Source of the DNA: Streptomyces violaceusniger
Lineage (GTDB): Bacteria > Actinomycetota > Actinomycetes > Streptomycetales > Streptomycetaceae
Length of the DNA: 64,000 nucleotides
Direction of reading: 5' to 3'
Assembly (NCBI GenBank): GCA_005405945.1
Contig: BJHW01000002.1
Location: forward strand, 2,170,001 to 2,234,000
Shown: positions 10,070 through 19,200 of the stretch, in pieces
Numbering within the stretch: position 1 is the stretch's first letter
How the letters are laid out: every line of letters begins with the position of its first letter
Notes under the pieces: model-generated
What the model saw: the letters and a program-made list of their open reading frames with translations, nothing else
The model's database searches: none
Told to the model about the DNA's origin: nothing
Program-made: the position numbers and the translations under genes

Positions 10070-10205
10070 AGCAGCCGGGCACAGAGCGTGTCGCTGGCCG
10101 GGTGGCGATGCGAGCAAGGGTGAGCCGCTGCCTGCGCGGAGCATCCGGATCAGCACGGAGGATGCCGCCGATCACCGGCTTGTACGGATCCAGATCGGTC
10201 GCCCG
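10070..10205 (-). pseudogene. IS21-type IstA fragment
   Basis: The minus strand reads DLDPYKPVIGGILRADPDAP followed by RRQRLTLARIATR. This matches the conserved IstA block (ExxKPxIDxxLRxDxDAPRKQRHTAxRI). Only about 45 residues remain, with no ends or partner IstB. It marks past IS21 activity just upstream of the methoxymalonyl operon. Confidence 0.5.
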
Positions 10206-10471
10206 GGGCGGCAGCTTCTGCCGGGGCTCAGGCCAGGCCGAACCCAGTGCAGACGCATTCCCACGTGTAGAGGTTCACCTCGGGCACCGACCTCGCGAAG
10301 AACACTGTGGATCTCCCTAGGACGCCGCCTCAGCCTTTGACGTCCTCCGGACGATCGGCGTAATTTTTCTGCTGAAGTAGATATTGCCAAGCTCTTTTCA
10401 TGGTGCAAATCGCTTGCCCGTTATGCGCCTCAGCGGGGCGTGCTCGATTGAACGATGATTTGGAGTGGGTG
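10206..10471. other. Upstream region of the methoxymalonyl operon
   Basis: No gene is supported. The stretch 10360-10470 is less GC-rich than its surroundings (TAATTTTTCTGCTGAAG near 10360) and is the likely promoter region for the operon starting at 10472. No operator could be defined. Confidence 0.35.
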
Positions 10472-11334
10472 ATGGTGAATTCCCGATCGGACACGATTGC
10501 CGTATTCGGTGCGGGGTTATGGGGCGCAGCATCACCGCACTGGCACTGGGCCGTGGGGTGCATGTCGTCCTGGTCGACGTCTCGGAAGACGTACTCCAGC
10601 AGGCCCGGGCGGAAATCGCCCAGCAGTTGCGGCACGGGCAGTTCATGGCCGCCTTTCCCGATGGACAGGCGGCTGGAACACTGACCACGACGCTGTCCGG
10701 CACGGACGCGGCGGACGCCGGTCTCGTGATCGAGGCGATCACCGAGGACGCCTCGCTCAAGGCGCGGATCATGACGGAGATCTCCAGCATGCTCCCCGCC
10801 GGGGTCCCGGTGATCACCAACACCTCGGGCATCCCCATCGCCGAACTGGCGAAGTCGGTCCGGCGCCCCGGGGATCTGGCCGGGGTGCACTTTATGAATC
10901 CGGCCTATCTCATCGAGATGGTCGAGGTCATCCGTGGTCCGCAGACCGGTGACGACGCCATGGCCGCGATCCAGTCCTTCCTGGAGCGGCTGGGGAAGAA
11001 GACGGTCGTCGTGCGCGACGCACCGGGGTTCGTCACCAGCAGGCTGCTGCATCCCATGATCAATGAAGCGGCGAGGGTCGTGGCCGAGGGCACCGCGAGC
11101 GTCGAGTCAGTGGACCGGCTGATGCATGGATGTCTCGGTCATCCCACCGGGCCGCTGCGCACCGCTGATCTGATCGGGCTGGACAATCTCGTGGACGCTC
11201 TTCGGCTGCTTGCCGAGCGGACCGGAAACCCCACCTTCGAGCCCTGTGAACTGCTCATGGAGAAGGTGCGGCGCGGAGATCTGGGGCGCAAGACGGGCCG
11301 GGGTTTCTATGACTACGGAAAGGTACTTTCGTGA
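10472..11334 (+). CDS. 3-hydroxyacyl dehydrogenase for methoxymalonyl-ACP (FkbK/Asm13-like)
   Basis: About 287 residues, first gene of a five-gene set in the order dehydrogenase-ACP-acyl dehydrogenase-FkbH-OMT, known from FK520 (fkbK-J-I-H-G) and ansamitocin (asm13-17). The family oxidises a glycerate-derived hydroxyacyl-ACP in making methoxymalonyl-ACP. Visible features are a Rossmann start TIAVFGAG, the segment VHVVLVDVSEDVLQQ, and the hydroxyacyl-CoA dehydrogenase markers VITNTSGIPIAELA, GVHFMNPAYLIEMVEVIRG and RDAPGFVTSRLLHPMINEA. It ends in LGRKTGRGFYDYG. A frame break at the G-run 10513-10516 is repaired by one extra G, giving GAGVMGRSI. The stop overlaps the start of the ACP gene. Confidence 0.85.
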
Positions 11335-11609
11335 ATATGGACCAGCCGATCGCCGCTGAGGGGATCGAACGGGCGATTACGGCCTTTGTCTCGGAGCGAG
11401 TGAAGGCGGAGGTTCCCGTCGGTCAGGATCTCTTCGATTCGGGGCTGGTGTCGTCGATGTTCGCGATGGAGCTCGTGGTCCATCTGGAGCAGGAGTTCTC
11501 GGTGCAGATCCTGGGGGATGACCTCAAGCGGGACAACTTCCGCTCCATCGGGGCCATGACCGCTCTGGTGGGGCGTCTGCTCGGCGCCGGGCAATCCGCC
11601 GATGCCTGA
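11331..11609 (+). CDS. Discrete acyl carrier protein (FkbJ-like)
   Basis: 92 residues, starting at GTG 11331 (or ATG 11337), overlapping the upstream stop. The phosphopantetheine-attachment serine lies in LFDSGLVSSMFAMELVVHLE, with helix II following and the acidic partner face VHLEQEFSVQILGDDL. By family role it carries the glycerate-derived unit while it is oxidised and O-methylated to methoxymalonyl-ACP, then donates it to a PKS AT domain. Its stop overlaps the next start by 8 bases, implying translational coupling. Confidence 0.88.
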   Translation: MNMDQPIAAEGIERAITAFVSERVKAEVPVGQDLFDSGLVSSMFAMELVVHLEQEFSVQILGDDLKRDNFRSIGAMTALVGRLLGAGQSADA

Positions 11610-12717
11610 GCCGCTCGCCGGTGCGCGTGAGCTCGTGGACGACCTCGTCGGCGACCGGGCCGCGGAGTGGGACCGGGCTGGTCTGATCCCCGACGACGTG
11701 CTGCGGACGCTGGCCGCCCGCGGCCTGTTGTGCGCGGGGGTGCCGGAGACCTTCGGCGGACTTGGCGCGAGCAGCGCCGCGAACGGCGAGTTCACGGCGC
11801 ATGTCGGCAGCCGGTGCAGTTCGCTGCGGAGTGTGATGACGTCGCAGGGCATGGCCGCGTGGACGATCCAGCGCCTGGGCGGCCCGCGGCAGCACGCGGA
11901 GTATCTGCCGAAGCTGGCCGGTGGCCGGCTCGCCGCCATCGCGTTCAGCGAGCCGGAGGCGGGCAGTGATCTGTCGGCGATGACCACGACCATCGAACCG
12001 GAGGGTGAGACCGTCATCGTCCGCGGGCAGAAGGTCTGGACGACCGCTGCCCACTACGCCGATGTGATCGTCGTCGTCGGCCGCTACGGCTCCGGGGCAG
12101 CCGCTGTGGTGGTACCCGCGTCGGCTCCGGGCGTCACGGTGCGCCGGGTGCCGCGGCCGTCGGGCTGCCGGGCGGCCGGACACGCGGATGTGCACCTCGA
12201 CGATGTGCGGCTGCCCACCAGTGCGGTGCTCGGCGGTGGGCAGCCGTTGATGCTGCTGGTGACGACGGCGCTGGCGTACGGGCGGATCTCGGTCGCCTGG
12301 GGCTGCGTGGGCATCCTGCGGGCCTGTCTGGACGCCGCCGGTGGCCACGCCCGTATCCGGCGGCAGTTCGGCAAGCCGCTCGCCCAACACCAGCTGGTCG
12401 GCCGTCACCTGGCGGATCTGCTGACCGCCGAACAGATCGCCAGCCGGGTGTGTGAGCACGCCAGCCGGTGTTGGGACAGCGGCTCCCCGGACATGGTCGT
12501 CGCGACCGTCCTGGCCAAGCAGGTGAGCGCGGTCCAGGCCGCGCGGGGCGCCGCCACGGCGGTGCAGGTCCTGGGCTCGGCCGCCGCGCGCGAGGGCCAT
12601 GTGGTCGAGCGCGCGTACCGCGATGCGAAGCTCATGGAGCTCATCGAGGGCAGTACGGAGATCTGCCAGTTGATTCTCGCCGACCACGCAGTGTCGATGT
12701 CGACGTCCGCGTCATGA
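11602..12717 (+). CDS. Acyl-ACP dehydrogenase (FkbI-like)
   Basis: 371 residues of the acyl-CoA dehydrogenase fold. The N-terminal helical domain includes GVPETFGGLGASSAANGEF. The middle beta domain has AIAFSEPEAGSDLSAMTT (substrate/FAD loop) and GQKVWTTAAHYADVIVVVG. The C-terminal helical domain has RRQFGKPLAQHQLVGRHLAD and AYRDAKLMELIEGSTEICQL, where the EGS/T-E motif contacts FAD. In the methoxymalonyl pathway this enzyme oxidises the carrier-bound intermediate. It overlaps the ACP gene at its start, and its stop overlaps an ATG at 12714. Confidence 0.88.
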   Translation: MPEPLAGARELVDDLVGDRAAEWDRAGLIPDDVLRTLAARGLLCAGVPETFGGLGASSAANGEFTAHVGSRCSSLRSVMTSQGMAAWTIQRLGGPRQHAEYLPKLAGGRLAAIAFSEPEAGSDLSAMTTTIEPEGETVIVRGQKVWTTAAHYADVIVVVGRYGSGAAAVVVPASAPGVTVRRVPRPSGCRAAGHADVHLDDVRLPTSAVLGGGQPLMLLVTTALAYGRISVAWGCVGILRACLDAAGGHARIRRQFGKPLAQHQLVGRHLADLLTAEQIASRVCEHASRCWDSGSPDMVVATVLAKQVSAVQAARGAATAVQVLGSAAAREGHVVERAYRDAKLMELIEGSTEICQLILADHAVSMSTSAS

Positions 12718-12731
12718 CCCAAGGAAGCACT

Positions 12732-13808
12732 GTGACCCAACAGCCCCCGATCGTGAAGTGCCTGGTGTGGGATCTGGACAACACCCTGTGGCAGGGCACA
12801 CTTCTGGAAGACGGCCGGGTGACGCTTCCCGGTCCGGTCAGGGAGCTGATTGCCGAACTGGACAGCCGTGGCATCCTCCAGTCGGTCGCCAGCAAGAACG
12901 ACCACGACCAGGCATGGAATCAGCTCCAAGCGCTGGGCGTGGCCGAGTACTTCGTACTGCCGCGCATCGGATGGGGCCCGAAGTCCGATGCGGTGCGCGA
13001 GATCGCCGCCGAACTCAACTTCGCGCTCGGCACGATCGCCTTCGTCGACGACCAGCCGGCCGAGCGCGCGGAAGTCCAGTTCCATCTGCCCGAGGTTCGC
13101 TGCTACCCGGCTGAGGAACTCTCCGGTCTCGCCGCTCTGCCGGAGTTCAGCCCCCCGACGGTGACGGTGGACGCGCGGCGCCGTCGCCAGATGTATCAGG
13201 CCGGATTCCAGCGGAAGGCGGCCGAGGAGGAGTTCACCGGGCCGAGTGAGGACTTCCTGCGCTCCCTCGAGCTGGTGATGGACATCGGCCGCGCCACCGA
13301 GGAACAGCTCTCCCGCGTCGAGGAGCTGACCTTGCGCACCAGCCAGATGAACGCCACTGGCGTACATTACTCCCTCGCGGATCTGCGGACGCTGCTGGCC
13401 GATCCGCGCCATGAGGTGCTGGTGACCGTGCTCACGGACCGGTTCGGACCGCATGGCGCGGTCGGTCTGCAACTGCTGGAGAAGCATCCGCGGGTCTGGA
13501 ATCTGAAGCTGCTGGCCACCTCCTGCCGTGTGGTGTCCTTCGGCGCCGGCTCGGTGATCCTCAACTGGCTCGTCGACGAAGCCTCCCGCGCGGGTGTCCA
13601 CCTGGTGGCGGACTTCCGGCGCACCGAACGCAACCGGATGATGGACATCGCCTACCGCTTCGCCGGTTTCACCGACGAGGCGTGCGACTGCCGGGCCGGG
13701 CTGCCCGCACCCGCACACGAGGACATCCAGCGGCTGCATCTGATTCCGGAACCACATGCCCCGTCGCCGACGGTGAAGCTCAACGCCGTCAGCCTCCAGG
13801 GCGGCTGA
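12732..13808 (+). CDS. FkbH-like HAD-family glyceryl-ACP-forming protein
   Basis: About 358 residues. The HAD-like N-terminal domain has VKCLVWDLDNTLWQGTLLED (motif I, DxDxT), VASKNDHDQAWNQL (motif II/III region) and IAFVDDQPAERAEV (motif IV). The C-terminal acyltransferase-like half has LTLRTSQMNATGVHYSLADL and VLTDRFGPHGAVGL, both FkbH hallmarks. The family loads 1,3-bisphosphoglycerate onto the ACP and dephosphorylates it, the first step to methoxymalonyl-ACP. I favour GTG 12732 because AAGGAAG lies 4 bases upstream. An in-frame ATG at 12714 overlapping the previous stop is the alternative. Confidence 0.88.
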   Translation: MTQQPPIVKCLVWDLDNTLWQGTLLEDGRVTLPGPVRELIAELDSRGILQSVASKNDHDQAWNQLQALGVAEYFVLPRIGWGPKSDAVREIAAELNFALGTIAFVDDQPAERAEVQFHLPEVRCYPAEELSGLAALPEFSPPTVTVDARRRRQMYQAGFQRKAAEEEFTGPSEDFLRSLELVMDIGRATEEQLSRVEELTLRTSQMNATGVHYSLADLRTLLADPRHEVLVTVLTDRFGPHGAVGLQLLEKHPRVWNLKLLATSCRVVSFGAGSVILNWLVDEASRAGVHLVADFRRTERNRMMDIAYRFAGFTDEACDCRAGLPAPAHEDIQRLHLIPEPHAPSPTVKLNAVSLQGG

Positions 13809-13815
13809 GCCCTCC

Positions 13816-13850
13816 CGGGCCGTCGGGGCGCACCGCCTCCCGACGGCCCG
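13816..13850 (+). terminator. Strong hairpin between the FkbH-like and O-methyltransferase genes
   Basis: CGGGCCGTCGGG (13816-13827) pairs perfectly with CCCGACGGCCCG (13839-13850) across an 11-base loop, 8 bases after the FkbH-like stop. No U-run follows. It could be a factor-assisted terminator or an RNA-stability element that lowers expression of the downstream methyltransferase. Confidence 0.5.
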
Positions 13851-13923
13851 GACCGGAAACGGGCGAAAAGCCGAGAATCAGACGAGAACGGACGAGAGAA
13901 GATTCGGAGAAGGTGGACGACAC

Positions 13924-14676
13924 ATGGCGAACCAGGTAGGACTCCCGGCCGCGCTCTCGGAGTACATCCGGGTGTCCTCCCTGCGCGAGGACGAGATCCT
14001 GCGGCAGCTGCGGGAGACCACGGCGGAGTTGCCCGCGGGCAGCGCGATGCAGGTCATGCCCGAGGAGGGGCAGCTGCTGACGCTCCTGGCCGGTCTCACC
14101 CCGGCCCGGAGGATCCTGGAGATCGGCACGTTCACCGGATACAGCACCTTGTGCCTGGCCCGTGCGCTCGCCCCCGGTGGACGGCTGATCACCTGTGACA
14201 TCACCGACCGCTGGCCGCGGATCGGCGCCGATTACTGGGCCAAGGCGGGCGTCGAGGCGCGGATCGACCTTCGTGTCGGTGCCGCGGCCGACACCCTCAA
14301 GGCCATCCTCACGGAGGAGGGCCCCGGCACCTTCGACTTCGTGTTCATCGACGCCGACAAGCAGGGCTACCCGGACTACTACGAGATGGCGCTGACGCTC
14401 CTTGGCGACCGCGGCCTGATCGTGGTCGACAACACCCTGTTCTTCGGCAAGGTCGTGGACCCCGACGCGCAGGATCCCGACACCACCGGGATCCGCGCCT
14501 TCAACAAGCTGGTCCGTGACGATCCGCGGGTGGAGATGTCCCTGGTGCCCATGGCGGACGGGATCACACTGATCCGCAAGAAGCAGCCGACCGCGGAGCG
14601 AGCGGCCGAAGGGGAACCGGGTCCGGTTTCCCGGGCGGGTTCCCCGCCTCCGCCGTCCGCGGGGTCGCTCAGGTGA
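13924..14676 (+). CDS. SAM-dependent O-methyltransferase (FkbG/Asm17-like)
   Basis: 250 residues of the caffeoyl-CoA OMT-type class I fold. Visible motifs are ARRILEIGTFTGYSTLCLAR (motif I with SAM-binding G residues), RLITCDITDRWPRI, then FDFVFIDADKQGYPDYYEM (metal-binding Asp, motif IV) and LIVVDNTLFFGKVVDPDA (metal-binding D-N). In the FK520/ansamitocin pathway this enzyme O-methylates the ACP-bound hydroxymalonyl precursor. It follows the FkbH-like gene after a 115-base gap with a strong hairpin, so its expression may be separately tuned. Its last 8 bases overlap the convergent gene's 3' end. Confidence 0.88.
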   Translation: MANQVGLPAALSEYIRVSSLREDEILRQLRETTAELPAGSAMQVMPEEGQLLTLLAGLTPARRILEIGTFTGYSTLCLARALAPGGRLITCDITDRWPRIGADYWAKAGVEARIDLRVGAAADTLKAILTEEGPGTFDFVFIDADKQGYPDYYEMALTLLGDRGLIVVDNTLFFGKVVDPDAQDPDTTGIRAFNKLVRDDPRVEMSLVPMADGITLIRKKQPTAERAAEGEPGPVSRAGSPPPPSAGSLR

Positions 14677-15958
14677 CCACCCTCGGGATGAACGCCGCAT
14701 GGGACCCGTCGGAGAAGCGGCGCAGTTCGACGCCGTACACCTCGGCGGGGTGCAACTGCTGACCGAGAAATGCGATCACCCGGTTGAATTCAGGCGGAAA
14801 CCGGCTGGCCACAATGGCCATACGGAGCCTGCCCAGGGCCAGATTCGCCTCGATCGCGCGCAGGAACGAACCCTCGTCGATGGGATACCCCATCTCCGCC
14901 AGCAACTGCTCTCCGGTACTGCCCTGCAATTGGGCGGTGTACTCGAGTGACCGCTGAAGTATGTGGATCGGCCAGTGCCGCGCCCCGCTGCCCGCGTAGT
15001 CGAGAATTTTGGCGAGCGCGCTCTGCGCGTTCCAGGTGTCGTGTGGTTCCACCACTTCCACGAGTATCGGGACACCCGAGGAATCGGCGAAGAGATGGGT
15101 GGCGCTGAAGGAGTAGCCGTCCGTGTCCGGCATGACATCCGTGGAGTTCCTGCGGATCAGCAGGAGCGAGGAGTTGGAGCCGGACGCGTTCGCCGTGGAC
15201 AGCAGGTCCGGATAGCGGCCGAGGATCTCATGAAGCGGCGGTTCGGGGCTGGCCGACGTCGGGGTGAGCTGGGAGAGCCCGGTGTCGTTCTGCAACACGA
15301 TGCGCTGGTTCCAGGTCTCGGGGCCCGCCCCCGCAGGCGTCTCCCGCGGGCGTGCGTGTCTGCCGGACGTCAGCTGTCCCGGGTCCGCCGGCAGCAGCGC
15401 GGGACGTTCCATCCAGGGATCGATCGGGACGAGACAGGAGTTCAGGATGAACGCCAGGGTCTTGTACGTTCCGGCGAGGGCCAGCAGTTCGAGGATCTGC
15501 TCCTCGCTGTAGCGCTCGGCCAGCTGCTTCCATGTGCGGTCCGACACCGCCGACTTGCTGTGGAGCTCATCGACCGCCTGGAGAATGGTGGCTTCGAACG
15601 GAGTCCAGCCGGCGGTGTCCTCCGAGGCGACCCGGGCGATCTCCGTCTCGGTCATCCCGACGAACAGTCCCGCGGCGTGGTGGTGCGCCCAGACGTACGG
15701 GGCCTGTGAACGCCATGCGGTGCGCAGGATGACGAGCTCGCGTTCGCGGGCCGGCAGGATGTCGCCCGCCACATGCGTCAGCAGTGGTTGCAGTGCGGGC
15801 AGCAGCGTCGGGTGGTTGGCGATGGTCCGGTGGACGTTCGGCGGCGGCCGGTCCGCGAGGAGCCCGTTCAGTGACTGTCCGATCTCCCGGGCGTAGACCT
15901 GGCCGGCGGGTGTGACGGCGAAGTCGTCCGCGTCCTGCGGATCGATCCTGGGCCGCAT
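14669..15958 (-). CDS. AhpD/CMD-like domain fused to a degenerate PD-(D/E)XK-like domain
   Basis: 429 residues from ATG 15958, with a good ribosome site (GAAGGTGAG). Residues about 20-190 look like the carboxymuconolactone decarboxylase/AhpD fold: ILPARERELVILRTAWRSQA, VWAHHHAAGLFVGMTETEIA, TPFEATILQAVDELH and ELLALAGTYKTLAFILNS. The CxxC redox pair of AhpD is absent. A Pro/Gly-rich linker follows. Residues about 235-429 match a common bacterial domain that normally reads VPTLVEVKRSxDTRIRREVVGQMLDYAAN; here it reads VPILVEVVEPHDTWNAQSAL followed by KILDYAGSG. The ExK lysine is Val, so nuclease chemistry is unlikely. The gene lies between the methoxymalonyl operon and the PKS, divergent from the PKS. 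Its function is unknown. Confidence 0.7.
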   Translation of the reverse strand: MRPRIDPQDADDFAVTPAGQVYAREIGQSLNGLLADRPPPNVHRTIANHPTLLPALQPLLTHVAGDILPARERELVILRTAWRSQAPYVWAHHHAAGLFVGMTETEIARVASEDTAGWTPFEATILQAVDELHSKSAVSDRTWKQLAERYSEEQILELLALAGTYKTLAFILNSCLVPIDPWMERPALLPADPGQLTSGRHARPRETPAGAGPETWNQRIVLQNDTGLSQLTPTSASPEPPLHEILGRYPDLLSTANASGSNSSLLLIRRNSTDVMPDTDGYSFSATHLFADSSGVPILVEVVEPHDTWNAQSALAKILDYAGSGARHWPIHILQRSLEYTAQLQGSTGEQLLAEMGYPIDEGSFLRAIEANLALGRLRMAIVASRFPPEFNRVIAFLGQQLHPAEVYGVELRRFSDGSHAAFIPRVVT

Positions 15959-16273
15959 TTTCTCACCTTCGTGAATTATGTTGTCGCATCGGCGTCTCAT
16001 GGACGGGTGGCTCGGCGTTGTGGCTCTATTCCACCGGCCGAGGTCCAACAGTAATTGATCGTAAGGGCTTTCAAACGCCGGAGGTCTAGGGGAATCCCTA
16101 ATATTTCCCGTTGTGTTGGGTGGCGGTAACGGAATGGTGTGCGTCGTTCGCGATAGGAGGGATCTGTAGGGAAAATCGGAGAGTAAAAAATCCCAAAACA
16201 CAGAGAGAATGACGCTGTGGCCCATGGAGGCAGGGAATTACCCGCGAAGACGATGAGTTGGGGGATCGGTGCC
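15959..16273. promoter_or_regulatory. Divergent intergenic region ahead of the PKS
   Basis: About 300 bases between the divergent fusion gene and the PKS. Local base composition is clearly less GC-rich (AGGGAATCCCTAATATTTCC near 16090, TAAAAAATCCCAAAACAC near 16185), as expected of a two-way promoter region. No defined operator was identified and no cluster-specific regulator gene is present in this window. Confidence 0.45.
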
Positions 16274-19200
16274 GTGAGCCGGAACGAGTCCATATCCGCG
16301 TCCGCTGAGCGACTCCAGGAGCGGGACACCGCCGTCGCGGTGGTGGGGCTGTCCTGCCGGTTGCCGTCCGCGGCGGATCCCGCACGGTTCTGGCGCCTGC
16401 TGACCGGCGGGTCGAGCGCGGTGTCGCAGGTGCCGCCGGGCCGCTGGAACAGCGACGCCGCGACCTCCGGCGAGACCGGCTGGGGCGCCTTCCTGGACCA
16501 AGTCGACGGCTTCGACGCGGAGTTCTTCGGGGTCTCTCCGCGTGAGGCACGGGCCATGGACCCGCAGCAGCGCCTCGCGCTGGAACTGGGCTGGGAGGTC
16601 CTGGAGGACGCGGGCCTGCCGCCCGCCGCGGTACGCGGCAGCGACACCGGGGTGTTCATCGGGATGACCGCGGATGACTACGGCGCACTGGACCGGCTCA
16701 GGGGACCGGCGTCGATCGGTCATCACACCCTGACCGGCCTGAACCGCAGCATGGCCGCGAACCGGCTGTCCTACGTCCTGGGACTTCGGGGCCGAGCCTG
16801 GTGGTGGACACCGGGCAGTCGTCGTCGCTGGTGGCGGTGCACCTGGCGTGCGAGAGCCTGCGGCGCGGGGAGTCGGCCACGGCGCTCGCCGGCGGTGTGC
16901 ACCTCAATCTGATCCCGGACAGCGCGGAGGCCGCGGCCCGGCTCGGCGCCCTGTCCCCGGACGGCCGCTGCTTCACCTTCGATGAGCGTGCCAATGGATA
17001 TGTGCGTGGCGAGGGTGCGGGGATGGTCCTGCTCAAGCCCCTGGCAAGCGCGTTGGCGGACGGGGATGAGATCTACTGCGTGATCGAGGGGAGCGCGGTC
17101 GGCAACGACGGCCCCGGCGACGGCCTGACCACCCCGACCCCGAAGGGCAGCGGGCGGTGCTCCAGACGGCCTGCGCGCGTGCGGGCGTCGACCCGGCCGA
17201 GGTCCAGTACGTCGAGTTGCACGGGACCGGGACCCGGGTGGGCGATCCCGTGGAGGCCGCGGCGCTCGGCGCGGTGTACGGGGCGGGCCGTGCCACGAAC
17301 CGCCCCCTGCTGGTCGGTTCGGCGAAGACGAACGTGGGACACCTGGAGGGCGCCGCGGGCATCGTCGGCCTGTTGAAGGTCGTGCTGTCGCTGCGGAACG
17401 GTGAACTGCCGGCGAGCCTGAACTTCGAACACCCCAATCCGCGGATCCGGTTCGGCGAGTGGAACCTGGACGTGGTGACCTCGACTCGTCCCTGGCCCTA
17501 CCGCGACGGACGTGCCCTGGCCGGGGTGTCGTCGTTCGGCATGGGCGGCACCAACTGCCACCTGGTGGTGTCCGCCACCGAGCCGGCGCCCGGGAACACG
17601 TCCGCGGCGACGGACCCCGAGCCCGGCACGGCGGACGGCGCCCTCATGGCGGGTGGCACCGTGCCGTGGCCGTTGTCGGGCCGGACCCCCGAGGCGCTGC
17701 GCGCGCAGGCCGTCCGCCTCGCGTCCCATCTGGCGGAGAACCACCGGCTCGACCCGGTGGACGTGGGCTTCTCCCTGGCGACCACCCGGACCACGTTCGA
17801 CCACCGTGCCGTCGTCCTGGTGCCGGACCGGTCGGCGGCCCCGGGCGCGCTGACGGCGCTGGCCGGCGGCGAGTCCGCGCCGGGCGTGGTGCGCGGAGCC
17901 GCCGATGTCGAGGGTGGCACGGTGTTCGTGTTCCCCGGGCAGGGGGCGCAGTGGGCGGGCATGGGCGTCCGGCTGATGGCGGAGTCCCCGGTGTTCGCGC
18001 GGCGGCTGACCGAGTGTGCCGCCGCGCTTGCGCCTCATGTGGGCTGGTCGTTGCCGGAGGTGCTGCGGCAGTCCGAGGGGGCGCCGTCACTGGAACGGGC
18101 GGATGTCGTCCAGCCCGCCTCCTGGGCGGTGATGGTCTCCCTCGCGGCGGTATGGCAGGCGCACGGGGTGGTCCCGGACGCGGTGGTGGGCCATTCCCAG
18201 GGAGAGATCGCGGCGGCGTGCGTGTCCGGTGCCCTTTCCCTGGAGGACGCGGCCCGGGTGGTGGCGCTGCGCGGCCAGGCCATCGCACGCCGCCTGGCGG
18301 GGCGGGGCGGCATGCTGTCGGTGGCGCTGCCGCAGGCCGAGGCAGAGGCGCGGCTGCGCCGCTGGGACGGCCGGGTGTCGATCGCGGCGGTCAACGGGCC
18401 GGGTTCGGTGGTGCTCTCCGGTGAGCTGGAGGCGCTGGACGAGCTGCTCGAGGAGCTGTCGGGCGCGGATGTACGGGTGCGGCGGATCGCGATTGACTAC
18501 GCCTCGCACTCGGCCCAGGTGGAGCGGGTGCGCGAGGAGTTGACGGCCGCGGTGGAGGGCATCCGCCCCGCCGGGCCGAGGTGCCGTTCTTCTCCACGGT
18601 GACCGGCGACTGGCTGGACACCACCGGTATGGACGCCGGGTACTGGTACCGCAATCTGCGGCGTACCGTCGGTTTCGAACCGGCCGTCAGGACGCTGCTC
18701 GGCCAGGGCCATCGGGCCTTCGTCGAGGTCAGCTCCCACCCGGTGCTGACCGCCGCGGTGCAGGAGATCATCGACACGACCGACGTCACGGCGGTCGCCG
18801 TCGGCACGCTGCGCCGGGAACTGGGCGGGGCCGACCGGTTCCTGACCTGTCTGGCGGAGGTGTACGTCCGCGGGGTGCCGGTGGACTGGCCGCGGCTGTT
18901 CACCGGGACCGGTGCCCGGCGGGTGGCCCTTCCGACGTACGCGTTCCAGCGGGAGCGGTACTGGCTCCACGGACCGGCCGGCGAAGTCGCGGTGCGGGAA
19001 GCCGTTCCGGCCGCTCCGGCGGCGGTGACCGGTCACGCCACCGATGCGGAACCGGAGCGCGCGGAGCCGGAGGGTACGGAATCCGGTACCCCGTGGACGC
19101 GCGCCGACTTGGCACGGCTGGTGCGTGCGGAGACGGCGGTGGTCCTGGGCTTCGCCGCCGCGGAGCGGGTGAACCCGGCGCGGTCCTTCAAAGAGCTGGG

